The position numbers and the translations under genes were made by a program. A DNA stretch of 64,000 bases from Robinsoniella peoriensis. Lineage in GTDB: Bacteria; Bacillota; Clostridia; Lachnospirales; Lachnospiraceae. Within the stretch, counting starts at the first letter, position 1. Each line of letters opens with the position of its first letter. Below are positions 45,389 through 53,424 of the stretch, one piece after another. The notes under the pieces are model-generated. The model was not told the origin of the DNA. It saw nothing but the letters and a program-made list of their open reading frames with translations, and made no database searches. Where the stretch lies: assembly GCF_042680125.1 (NCBI RefSeq), contig NZ_JBHTNY010000005.1, one strand, 5' to 3'.

Positions 45389-46396
45389 ACCCTCAAGACC
45401 GTCTGCTCCGGTCGGTCCGGTAGCCCCATCGGGTCCGGTGGCGCCGGTAGCACCATTTGCGCCGGTAGCGCCTGTTAAGCCGGTAGGCCCGACAGGACCA
45501 TCGGATCCGGTAGCGCCGGTAGCGCCGTTTGGTCCGGTAGGACCGGCAGCCCCATCTGCCCCAGTAGACCCCGTTGAACCGGTAGCGCCTGTTGGTCCGG
45601 TAATTCCGTCTGCCCCGGTTGGCCCGGTAGCCCCAATAGGTCCGGTACTACCGGCAGCGCCGGTAGCTCCCGTGGCACCGTTAGAACCTGTGGGTCCGGT
45701 AATTCCGTTAGCGCCGGTAGCCCCTGTGGCACCCGTTATTCCGGCAGCGCCGTTAGCGCCTGTAGGCCCGGTAGCTCCGATTGCCCCGGTAGCCCCGGTG
45801 TTTCCGGCAGCACCGGTAGAACCCACAGCTCCGGTGGGACCCGTGATTCCGTTTGCACCAGTAGCGCCAGCAGCACCTGTGGGTCCGGTAGTACCGTTTG
45901 CGCCGGTAACACCTGTATTACCACGCGGTCCTGTGCTTCCGGTGGCTCCATTTGGTCCGGTAGCGCCACTTGCACCAGTGGGACCAGTGATCCCATTCGC
46001 ACCGGTAGCTCCGGTAACCCCGGTAGGTCCGGTGGAACCATTCGCGCCGGTAGCCCCTGTGTTGCCCATCGCACCGGTGGCACCGGTAGCTCCGTTGGGT
46101 CCGGTAGCGCCGCTTGCGCCGGTAGGACCAGTGATCCCATTCGCGCCGGTAGGTCCGGTAACTCCAGTGGGTCCGGTAGAACCATTCGCGCCTGTGGCAC
46201 CCGTGCTGCCGGTTGGCCCGGTACTGCCGGTAGCGCCGTTTGCTCCTGTAGCACCTCTGGCACCAGTGGGTCCGGTTGAGCCATTCGCACCGGTAGCTCC
46301 GGTAGCGCCGGTAGGACCTACACTTCCATCTGCGCCGGTGGGACCAGTTGACCCAGTTTTATTAGGAAAACAAACTGCCTTTTTATTAGCGGCCTG
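45371..46396 (-). CDS. collagen-like protein, internal fragment truncated at both ends
   Basis: The frame is open from 46396 to a stop at 45371 and encodes almost only Gly-X-Y triplets (GATGANG, GPTGAV types). The first triplets appear at about 46357. The upstream end abuts the ICE recombinase stop (46399-46397), and no start codon or ribosome site belongs to it. At the other end the frame runs into the 11.8-kb element and stops after four non-collagen codons. Joined at CCTACCGG (minus strand) to 33616 it would continue into the piece at 32486-33616 in frame. The 5' end of the gene is probably beyond 64000 on the far side of the ICE. Some annotations would call ATG 46069 as a start. Confidence 0.7.
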   Translation of the reverse strand, partial: QAANKKAVCFPNKTGSTGPTGADGSVGPTGATGATGANGSTGPTGARGATGANGATGSTGPTGSTGATGANGSTGPTGVTGPTGANGITGPTGASGATGPNGATGATGAMGNTGATGANGSTGPTGVTGATGANGITGPTGASGATGPNGATGSTGPRGNTGVTGANGTTGPTGAAGATGANGITGPTGAVGSTGAAGNTGATGAIGATGPTGANGAAGITGATGATGANGITGPTGSNGATGATGAAGSTGPIGATGPTGADGITGPTGATGSTGSTGADGAAGPTGPNGATGATGSDGPVGPTGLTGATGANGATGATGPDGATGPTGADGLEGPTGTA

Positions 46397-48076
46397 TTAA
46401 ACCGCTTCGGATTGGGTATTGATTTCAATGTATTCCATTACTCGGCGTAGCTGGTCGGCAACCTTAAACTTTACGCTGATGTTGCCATTCTCATGTACCT
46501 TGATATGGTCTACAAGTTCAATCAAAACCTCTCTTGTCAGCTTGTCGATAGTTTCAAACTTCTTAAAGACTACTAAGCAAGGGCTTTCGGCGGTAATGCC
46601 GTTTTGCAGTTCCTCACGCTCTGCGTGGAGATTTTTCAAAACTTCGCCCAAAGCGGCTATTTGCCGTTCGTAATCTTCGCTCATGTGACGGTAATCGCTG
46701 TGAGTGATTTCTCCGTCTTTCCAATCCTGATAAATGGATTGTTTGTAACGCATGATTTTGGAGCGTTCTTTTTCTTTGGCTTCTATCAGAGCTTCAATCC
46801 TTATGGACTGGCTTTTTTGAAGCGGTGCGGTGCTGATGTATTCTAAAGTGTTGGCATAGTGTACCGCAAGATATACCTGTTGTTGAATGGCATACAGGAC
46901 AGCCGCTTCCAGTCGGTTATGCTTGATGGAATGTTTGGTACAAGCCGTTTTTGACTGGTCTTTGTAGGTGCGGCAAAAATAGTATACGGTTCCTTTTACT
47001 TGACTACGGCTCATAGCCTTGCCGCAATCAGCACAACGGAGAAAGCCACTGAACAGATAGAGCTTCTTTTTCTGCGGAGCGGTGCGGGTGTCACGCTTTA
47101 GCAACTCCTGCACTTTCTCAAAGATAGGCCGTTCTATGATTGGCTCATGGGTATTCTCCACAATATACCATTCATTTTCGGGAACCTGTTCCTGCGTATG
47201 TATCTTGTAGCTTTTCACACGCTGGCGGCCCTGTACCATATCTCCGATATAAAGACGGTTTTTCAAAATGTCGGTTATCGTCTTTGCGCTCCATAAGGGT
47301 CTTTCTGAACCACTTGGGTGCTGATAATTGAGGCCCTTGCTTTTCTTGTACTCGGACGGACACAAAATGCCACGTTCATTGAGATTTCGTACTATGGCGT
47401 TTTTGCTCATACCGTCCAAAAACCATTCGTAAATGTTTTTTACAACCTCGGCGGCTTCATCATCAACGATTAAAGCATTTTTGTCCTTTGGGTTCTTCAT
47501 GTACCCATAAGCGGCAAAGCCACCGATAAACTCACCATTGCGCCGCTTCATATCAAAAACCTGCCGTATCTTCTTTGAAGTCTGATAACAGAAGTTGTCA
47601 TTGATAACATTGGTAATCGGCACAATGAGGTTAGAAATGCTGTCCGGGTTCAAGTAGCTGTCAATATCCTCTGCCAAGCTGATAAACCGTACATTCATAT
47701 GCACAAACAGATTTTCAATCAAGCTCCCTGCGTCCGTATAGTTACGGGATAGGCGGGAAAGGTCTTTGACGATAACACAGTTTACCTTTTTGGCGTATAT
47801 GTCAGAAAGCAGTTTTTGAAAGCTGTCCCGGTTGGTGTCTGTTCCGGTGTACCCGTCGTCCACATAAGGCGGCTGAACGCTTTCAAACTCGTCTATGTGC
47901 TGTTGGTAGTAATGATCAAGCAAAGCCTTTTGATTGGTAACGCTGTTGCTGTCGTCTTTATCCTTGCCACGGTTTATGTCCTCTTTGGATAAGCGGATAT
48001 ATTCACCAAGTTTCCAGCGGATACTTTGAGGAGCAGATATTTTTTCCTCAAAGCCCCTGTTTTTTGTGCGTGCCAT
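46397..48076 (-). CDS. large serine recombinase of the ICE (TndX/TnpX type)
   Basis: The 559-residue recombinase has a resolvase domain with catalytic Ser in GEYIRLSKED, plus the IVKDLSRLSRNYTDAG motif. A recombinase domain follows (AAYGYMKNPKDKN, NAIVRNLNERGI), then a zinc ribbon (FLRCADCGKAMSRSQ, FCRTYKDQSKTACTKH). A coiled coil and a C-terminal DUF4368-like end (LIELVDHIKVHENGNISVKF) complete it. It is the excision/integration enzyme of Tn1549-like ICEs. ATG 48076 follows AAGGAGGA. The 3' end is within about 45 bases of the element terminus. Confidence 0.93.
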   Translation of the reverse strand: MARTKNRGFEEKISAPQSIRWKLGEYIRLSKEDINRGKDKDDSNSVTNQKALLDHYYQQHIDEFESVQPPYVDDGYTGTDTNRDSFQKLLSDIYAKKVNCVIVKDLSRLSRNYTDAGSLIENLFVHMNVRFISLAEDIDSYLNPDSISNLIVPITNVINDNFCYQTSKKIRQVFDMKRRNGEFIGGFAAYGYMKNPKDKNALIVDDEAAEVVKNIYEWFLDGMSKNAIVRNLNERGILCPSEYKKSKGLNYQHPSGSERPLWSAKTITDILKNRLYIGDMVQGRQRVKSYKIHTQEQVPENEWYIVENTHEPIIERPIFEKVQELLKRDTRTAPQKKKLYLFSGFLRCADCGKAMSRSQVKGTVYYFCRTYKDQSKTACTKHSIKHNRLEAAVLYAIQQQVYLAVHYANTLEYISTAPLQKSQSIRIEALIEAKEKERSKIMRYKQSIYQDWKDGEITHSDYRHMSEDYERQIAALGEVLKNLHAEREELQNGITAESPCLVVFKKFETIDKLTREVLIELVDHIKVHENGNISVKFKVADQLRRVMEYIEINTQSEAV

Positions 48077-48106
48077 GTGTCCTCCTTCCTATCACATTAC
48101 ACTTAT

Positions 48107-48135
48107 ATTATACCATTTCAGCATAATGTGAACAA
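48107..48135 (-). promoter_or_regulatory. promoter of the ICE recombinase, with conserved upstream palindrome
   Basis: On the minus strand TTGTTC (48135-48130), 17 bases, then TATAAT (48112-48107). The -35 box lies in GACAACATTGTT. The same arrangement stands before the CD1845-like gene (57590-57618), which suggests common control. Confidence 0.65.
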
Positions 48136-48160
48136 TGTTGTCACGGCCTGTAAACTGGCT

Positions 48161-48424
48161 TTACAGGCCGCTTTTCTTGCGTTTGAGGAAGTCGGCAAAC
48201 ACATCTTGCAATGGGGGAGCATTCTCCGGAAATTCCAGTTTTACGCCCATATTCCCAACACGAAAACAATAAGGATTTTTAACTGCCGCTATGACTTTCG
48301 CCGCACGTTGTTCCTGCGGTACAGTCGTATCAAAGGTGAAGCCGCTAACATCAACTAAATCCTCTTTGTTTACCGCTTCTATGTCTACGCTTGCCAACTC
48401 TGAAATTGGAATACGTTTCTTCAA
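48161..48424 (-). CDS. TnpW-like transposon-encoded small protein
   Basis: The 87-residue protein (MKKRIPISELASVDIEAVNK, DTTVPQEQRAAKVIAAVKNP) matches the small TnpW-type proteins that sit beside serine recombinases in these ICEs. Its role is not established, and it may assist excision. The start is TTG at 48424, ten bases after GGAGGGGG, with a stop codon just upstream in frame. A strong hairpin (48144-48170) overlaps its 3' end. Confidence 0.8.
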   Translation of the reverse strand: MKKRIPISELASVDIEAVNKEDLVDVSGFTFDTTVPQEQRAAKVIAAVKNPYCFRVGNMGVKLEFPENAPPLQDVFADFLKRKKSGL

Positions 48425-48536
48425 TCACAATCGCCCCCTCCTTTCCATGTATATGAAATGCTCTGATTGTCCTATGAGGAAACACAAACAGCCACCACTT
48501 TATCATCAAAAGTGATGGCTGTTAATCTTTCCTCAC

Positions 48537-48561
48537 ACTTCGGGGCAAGTTGTCCCGAAGT
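48537..48561. repeat. ICE 25-bp palindrome, copy 1
   Basis: The palindrome starts ACTTCGGG and ends CCCGAAGT, centred on CAAGTTG. It lies 113 bases upstream of the TnpW-like start. Confidence 0.85.
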
Positions 48562-48589
48562 TCACATTTCCATTTATTATCACAGTGGA

Positions 48590-48648
48590 GAGTACCGCGC
48601 CGCTGTAAGTTGGCTTGTCATTGGACAGAAAGAAGCGGCGCGGTACTC
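48590..48648. repeat. perfect 15-bp inverted repeat with 29-base loop
   Basis: GAGTACCGCGCCGCT (48590-48604) pairs fully with AGCGGCGCGGTACTC (48634-48648), followed by CCTTTAT. It is very GC-rich in an AT-rich gap. It could be a terminator, a protein-binding site or part of a DNA-processing region. Confidence 0.7.
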
Positions 48649-49014
48649 CCTTTATATAAAAAATGATAACCTGGACAGGCGGCGGCACCGCCCTCATGGG
48701 AATTTCACCCCGCCCCATGCTGATGGCGCGACGGTCAATGCTGTGAAGCGTTCAAACCGTAAGTATCATTGTATCAATCAAAAGATTATCGCCGGGCAGA
48801 TTGCCATATCTGCCTTGTCATAGTAGGGAGGAATCGCTCACGCTCCGTTTGGTCTTTCCTCCTTTCAACGGGCGGTCTTGGCGTACCCTATGGCTTGGCT
48901 CCCTTTTGATTGAACGTATCCGGGTTATCGGTATTTAGTTGTCAAAGAACAATAGATGGAGAAAAAACTCCTTCTATTAGTCATGTGATTTGAACGGTAA
49001 ATTCGGAGGGTGAA

Positions 49015-49434
49015 TCAGTTTTTTTTCAAAAATCTTTCCATGTTTTTCAGGCCCCTTTCAATAGATTCTCTGACTGCTTTTTCGTTAATGTTTTCAGCCC
49101 TCGCAATATCGGATTTACTCATTCCGAGTATGTAGTGGGCGTAAATCCGTTTGCCCTGCTTGTCCGGTAGAGAGTCCATAGCGGCTTGTAATTGTTCAGC
49201 GGTCACTTTTTGCTCATAGATTTCATAGAGCGTAAGCGGAACGAACGAAATATCCTTTTCAATTCCGTCGTTAGCGTCCAGCGAATAGTGAGCTTTGTTA
49301 TAGAAGCGGCGGCGAATGTAATTGTTCTCTAAGCGTTCTGCTTCCAGCAAAGCGTCTTTGATTTCATCGGGTATCTCAATAAAAAAGTCTGAATTATAAA
49401 ACGGGTAATAATCCCGCAGATTGATTTTAACCAT
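49015..49434 (-). CDS. sigma-70-like helix-turn-helix protein of the ICE
   Basis: The 139-residue protein (MVKINLRDYYPFYNSDFFIE) has a C-terminal sigma region 4-like helix-turn-helix (YILGMSKSDIARAENINEKA, then VRESIERGLKNMERFL). Similar small sigma-like proteins regulate transfer or excision in Tn916/Tn1549-type elements. ATG 49434 follows GGAGG with eight-base spacing. The longer frame upstream runs through the 25-bp palindrome and is not coding-like. Confidence 0.85.
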   Translation of the reverse strand: MVKINLRDYYPFYNSDFFIEIPDEIKDALLEAERLENNYIRRRFYNKAHYSLDANDGIEKDISFVPLTLYEIYEQKVTAEQLQAAMDSLPDKQGKRIYAHYILGMSKSDIARAENINEKAVRESIERGLKNMERFLKKN

Positions 49435-49509
49435 AGGGCGTTCCTCCATTTCGATTTTTAGGGGTTCGTAAATCGAAATGGAGAGGGTGGGGAGCGACAA
49501 CGGGGCCGG

Positions 49510-49534
49510 ACTTCGGGCCAACTTGACCCGAAGT
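49510..49534. repeat. ICE 25-bp palindrome, copy 2
   Basis: Variant with centre CCAACTTGA. It lies 76 bases upstream of the sigma-like gene. Confidence 0.85.
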
Positions 49535-49572
49535 GACAAGGCTTTTCCCGTGCGTTGCTAGTGAAAAAAGGG

Positions 49573-49612
49573 CACAAAAAAACACCTTTGTGCAAATTAG
49601 CACGAAAGGTGT
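49573..49612 (-). terminator. intrinsic terminator, minus strand
   Basis: ACACCTTTCGTGC pairs with GCACAAAGGTGT and is followed by a run of seven T on the minus strand. Confidence 0.75.
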
Positions 49613-49751
49613 CGAATGAAAAATGAGCGGAATGCCCGCCTATAAATTGATGTAACTTTTTGAGATTATGTAATTGAAACTTGTCTCCTATATTCGGCCG
49701 TCACAGTATGGTGGCAGCCCCTCCATTAGTAAACACAATACTTTTTTGCGC

Positions 49752-49792
49752 ACAAAAAGCCCTCCAATTGCATGACTGCTACTGGAAGGCCC
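49752..49792 (-). terminator. intrinsic terminator downstream of the GAPDH gene
   Basis: On the minus strand GGGCCTTCCAGTAGCAG pairs imperfectly with the CAATTGGAGGGC side and is followed by TTTTTG. It lies about 130 bases after the gap stop. Confidence 0.6.
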
Positions 49793-49923
49793 TTAAAGCG
49801 CGCATATAATTACCCACCAATATTAAAAACGGTTATTGGCAGTGGATTAATTTGAATGTCGGCCGACAACGTTATAATGCAGTAATGAAACTGAATATGG
49901 CTATAGACTTTATAGCCGACAAA

Positions 49924-50925
49924 TTATAATTCTGCAAGATATTTTACAGTACGAATCATTTGGCTAGTAAAGGAGTTTTCGTTATCATACCATGCGGCTA
50001 TTTTCACCAGCGTATCTGTTCCTAATTCCGCTACTTTCGTTTGTGTGGCATCAAACAATCCGCCATAATTCATGCCGATTATATCCGACGATACAATCAG
50101 TTCTTCTGTATATCCGTATTGTTCTGATTGAGATTGCTTCATCTTCTGATTGACCTGTTCTACTGTCACGGAGCCGCCCACTACCGCGGTCAATTCTGTA
50201 AGTGAACCTGCCATAACCGGCACCCTTTGAGATGTTCCGTCCAATTTTCCGTCTAAGGCACGGATAACCTGCCCGATAGCCTTTGCCGCTCCTGTTGTAG
50301 TGGGAATAATGTTTCCAGCCGCTGAACGTGCTCGGCGCAAGTCATCTTTGGCATGGGGGCCATCAAGGGTATTCTGGTCATTTGTATAGGCGTGTATTGT
50401 TGTCATGAAGCCTTTTTTGATAGGCGCAAGCTCGTTCAAGAAGTATGCCATTGGAGCAAGACAGTTCGTGGTACAAGATGCAGCTGAAACAATGGTATCT
50501 TCTTTTGTCAACGTGTGTTCATTGATACCGTAAACAATAGTGGGAATATCCTTTCCCGCAGTGGTGGATATCAATACTTTTCTTGCGCCCGCATTAATAT
50601 GCGTGGCGGCCGCACTTCTTGATGCGAAAAAGCCCGTACACTCTAGCACCACATCAATTTGTAATTCTTTCCACGGAAGTTGACTAGGGTCTTTTTGAGC
50701 ATAAATCGGAATAGCCACACCGTCCACAATCAAGCTATTCTCATTGTAACTAATTGCTTTGTTGTAATGTCCCTGTGTAGTATCATATTTTAGCAAATGC
50801 GCAAGCATTTTGGGACTTGTAAGGTCATTGATAGCCGCAATCCTATATCCTTCCTCATTAAAAAGCTGTCGAAACGCAAGCCTTCCAATTCGGCCAAAGC
50901 CATTTATTGCGATGTTAATATCCAT
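49924..50925 (-). CDS. gap: glyceraldehyde-3-phosphate dehydrogenase carried by the ICE
   Basis: The 333-residue phosphorylating GAPDH has a Rossmann start (INGFGRIGRLAFRQL) and the catalytic motif SAASCTTNCLAPMAYF (active Cys). The phosphate-site residues are ATTGAAKAIGQVIRALDGKL and the C-terminus is WYDNENSFTSQMIRTVKYL. It converts glyceraldehyde-3-phosphate to 1,3-bisphosphoglycerate with NAD. ATG 50925 follows GGAAGGTG. A GTG nine bases earlier is possible. It is divergent from an AraC regulator and appears to be an accessory gene, not the housekeeping copy. One inference is resistance to a GAPDH-targeting natural product. Confidence 0.92.
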   Translation of the reverse strand: MDINIAINGFGRIGRLAFRQLFNEEGYRIAAINDLTSPKMLAHLLKYDTTQGHYNKAISYNENSLIVDGVAIPIYAQKDPSQLPWKELQIDVVLECTGFFASRSAAATHINAGARKVLISTTAGKDIPTIVYGINEHTLTKEDTIVSAASCTTNCLAPMAYFLNELAPIKKGFMTTIHAYTNDQNTLDGPHAKDDLRRARSAAGNIIPTTTGAAKAIGQVIRALDGKLDGTSQRVPVMAGSLTELTAVVGGSVTVEQVNQKMKQSQSEQYGYTEELIVSSDIIGMNYGGLFDATQTKVAELGTDTLVKIAAWYDNENSFTSQMIRTVKYLAEL

Positions 50926-51048
50926 AACAGGCACCTTCCTTTCTTAATAAAACCTCGTGTTTAATACATTTTTATTATATCATTTGACTTTTAGTGGTAC
51001 AATGTTATAAATGAAGTATCTAACTATACTATCTGTTAGGAGAACGCT

Positions 51049-51900
51049 ATGCCACAATTTGACCAATATAAAAATAGAAGCGTAGATATTGAGTTTGCCG
51101 CAGTCGAGGATTTTGAAAATCTTCCTTATCCAGAGCGGTTTACTCTGATATTTATTACAAATGGGGTTATAAATGCGCAGTTGAATGAACGACCAATAGA
51201 AATTTCTGCCCCCGGCGTTCTATGCTTATCTATGGATGATAAACTGCAAGTTATCAACAAGGATAGTATCTCCGCACAGTCCTTTAGTTTTCATCCGGAT
51301 TTTTTTAAAACAACCCGCGTTTTTGAAACACAAACCTATAAGCCAAGTAATTTGAAGATACAAACAGGCCTATCGCTTTTTCAAAGGGGCGATACCCATA
51401 CTGGCGTACCTCATATATCTAGTAAAGCATATTCGCAACTGCTTGAATGGTTTTTTATACTGGGAACAGAAGTGTATGCTCATAGTAATGCACTCTGGGT
51501 ATGCAGAATTAAAAAATATCTTATACAGATATTAAGGCTGCTGGAGGACTTAAACCATCAACTTGAGCAATCTCCTATTGAATTGGTTTTAGATTATATA
51601 TACACAAATTATCCCAACAAAGTCACATTGGAAGATTTAACGAATTGTGCACATTTGAATCGTATATCGCTCAATGAAATGTTCCAAAAAAGATGTGGGT
51701 GTACCGCTATGGGATATCTACTATCATATCGGCTAAAGGTTGCGGGAGATCTTCTTGTTCATACAGACATGACCTTAGATGAAATTGCCCGTTCCATCGG
51801 ATTTCAATATGATACTTACTTTATAAAACAATTTACAGCCAAAAGGGATATGTCACCTACAGAGTTTCGGAACACTCATCGAAATGTGCAGCTTTATTAA
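51049..51900 (+). CDS. AraC family transcriptional regulator divergent from gap
   Basis: The 283-residue protein has an AraC-type N-terminal domain and C-terminal double helix-turn-helix (LEDLTNCAHLNRISLNEMFQ, then LDEIARSIGFQYDTYFIKQF). ATG 51049 follows TTAGGAGA. The 120 bases between it and gap contain both promoters, so it most likely controls gap in response to a small molecule. It ends 45 bases before the RIT element. Confidence 0.9.
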   Translation: MPQFDQYKNRSVDIEFAAVEDFENLPYPERFTLIFITNGVINAQLNERPIEISAPGVLCLSMDDKLQVINKDSISAQSFSFHPDFFKTTRVFETQTYKPSNLKIQTGLSLFQRGDTHTGVPHISSKAYSQLLEWFFILGTEVYAHSNALWVCRIKKYLIQILRLLEDLNHQLEQSPIELVLDYIYTNYPNKVTLEDLTNCAHLNRISLNEMFQKRCGCTAMGYLLSYRLKVAGDLLVHTDMTLDEIARSIGFQYDTYFIKQFTAKRDMSPTEFRNTHRNVQLY

Positions 51901-51945
51901 ATAAATTTACTGAAACTATGGCAAGTGAAGCATTTCGGCTAACCT

Positions 51946-52038
51946 GTTATCCCGCAAATATAGTTATCCCGAAAGTGGCTGAAAAGCGCACACCAGTGAG
52001 CATTTTCGGACAAATCTTTCGGGATAACTTTTTTCCAT
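51946..52038. repeat. left 93-bp terminal inverted repeat of the RIT element
   Basis: It starts GTTATCCCGCAAATATAG and ends TTTTTTCCAT. It matches the right repeat with a single mismatch over 93 bases. It contains repeated TTATCCCG/CGGGATAA octamers, probably recombinase-binding sites. Confidence 0.9.
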
Positions 52039-52173
52039 ATATCGTCTCCATCGGAGGGAAAACCTACTAAAGCAGATATGACCTTTCGGGATAATAATAT
52101 CTTGTACAGAATTGCCGTGTACAATTAAAGGTGGCAGGTTTACATACCTGACTACTTTTTAAGGGGAAACGGC

Positions 52174-53424
52174 ATGAAACATAATACAATGTATGTGGAT
52201 GAAATGATTCCGCAAGTACTTGACATCCTTGAGACATACGGTTATTCCAAACGAACCTTATGGATGAATATGTACGGCGAATTTTCCCGCATCAAATCAT
52301 TTTACCAGAGGCAAGGAACTCTTGTATATGACCCGGAAATTACTGAGGAGTGTGTAAGGGAAGCTACTGAACAGTATCGCGAGGGGAGAATTCAACGGAG
52401 CTTTTACAATACCGTTCGAAAAGCAGCGTCCAGACTTAACGAGTACTACCACACCGGAACCTTGGAGTGGTCATGTAACAAGCGCAATACGAAATATACG
52501 TTGTGCGATGAATTCAACAGGCTACTGGATGCGTTTTTACATTCACGTGATTTTCACAAGAACACCAAATGGGACTTTGCGTGGGCTGTTCGCAGATATT
52601 TGCATTTCTTTGAACAAATGGGATTTCGTAGGATGGCAGATGTGACGATGAAGCATGTCCGCCAATTCATCGTTGCGGCAGCACCGGAGATGACTGACGG
52701 CAGCCTGCATAATTTGCTCTGCTATATCCGTCAATTTCACATTTTCCTTCAGGAAAACGGCGAAACTGCGCCTGACTGTATAGAGCTTCTGTCGTACCCG
52801 ATTCCACGTAAAGCTCGCATCAAAGGATATATTACCGATGATGAGCTTGTGCGGATTATGGCGCAAATCAATACAAAAACGGCTATGGGAAAGCGTGACG
52901 CTGCCATCATAAGCCTGGGTGCTACGACAGGGCTGAGAGCCGTGGACATCGTTCATTTGAGGCTCGAAGATATTGACTGGCGAAAAGGTGAGATCAGGAT
53001 TTCTCAAAGTAAAACAAGCGAATCGCTGTCTCTACCGCTTGTTCATGAAACTGGTGAACTCATAAAGGATTACATCTTAAATGCCCGTCCTGCTGCTGCA
53101 TACGGAGAGATATTCCTACGCGCAAGAGCGCCGATTTGCCCGTTGGCAGATGGCGTTCCCGTTGGGGACATGTTTGACCAATACGCGAAAAAAGCCGGGA
53201 TAGAGCGCAAGCCGTATGACGGCAAAACCTTTCATGGTTTGCGGCGGCATCTGGCTAAAAATCTGATTGTCTCCGGTGTACCGGTAACGACGATTGCTCA
53301 GATTCTTGGGCATCAAAGCATGGAATCCGTAAAACAATACCTGTCGTTGGACGGCCAGAATCTAAAGGAGTGCGCGCTCGATTTCAGCGCCATCCCCTTG
53401 GCTCGCGAGGGGGTGGTCATGTGA
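52174..53424 (+). CDS. RIT tyrosine recombinase A
   Basis: The 416-residue tyrosine recombinase has a SAM-like N-terminal core-binding domain. The catalytic residues are Arg in GATTGLRAVDIVHL, HxxR in FHGLRRHLAK, and a His/Trp-position and Tyr in LGHQSMESVKQYLSLD. It is the first of the trio, with a short 416-residue form typical of RitA. Its stop TGA overlaps the GTG start of the next gene. Confidence 0.9.
   Translation: MKHNTMYVDEMIPQVLDILETYGYSKRTLWMNMYGEFSRIKSFYQRQGTLVYDPEITEECVREATEQYREGRIQRSFYNTVRKAASRLNEYYHTGTLEWSCNKRNTKYTLCDEFNRLLDAFLHSRDFHKNTKWDFAWAVRRYLHFFEQMGFRRMADVTMKHVRQFIVAAAPEMTDGSLHNLLCYIRQFHIFLQENGETAPDCIELLSYPIPRKARIKGYITDDELVRIMAQINTKTAMGKRDAAIISLGATTGLRAVDIVHLRLEDIDWRKGEIRISQSKTSESLSLPLVHETGELIKDYILNARPAAAYGEIFLRARAPICPLADGVPVGDMFDQYAKKAGIERKPYDGKTFHGLRRHLAKNLIVSGVPVTTIAQILGHQSMESVKQYLSLDGQNLKECALDFSAIPLAREGVVM

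Larger units (their letters stand above)
48425..49014. other. ICE non-coding region with hairpins
   Basis: This 590-base gap has no credible gene. It holds a hairpin at 48490-48524 (AACAGCCATCACTTT type), one copy of the 25-bp palindrome (48537-48561) and a perfect 15-bp inverted repeat at 48590-48648. Its 3' half is unassigned. Candidates for its role are a small RNA or a DNA-processing site. Confidence 0.5.
49435..49923. other. intergenic region between sigma-like and GAPDH genes
   Basis: This 489-base stretch holds the palindrome copy at 49510-49534 and two minus-strand terminators (49573-49612 and 49752-49792). I see no gene. Confidence 0.55.

Noticed and set aside
45438..46400. Second plus-strand PVAPVAPV frame of 320 codons
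   Set aside because: It is also the antisense shadow of the collagen fragment, with no start signal.
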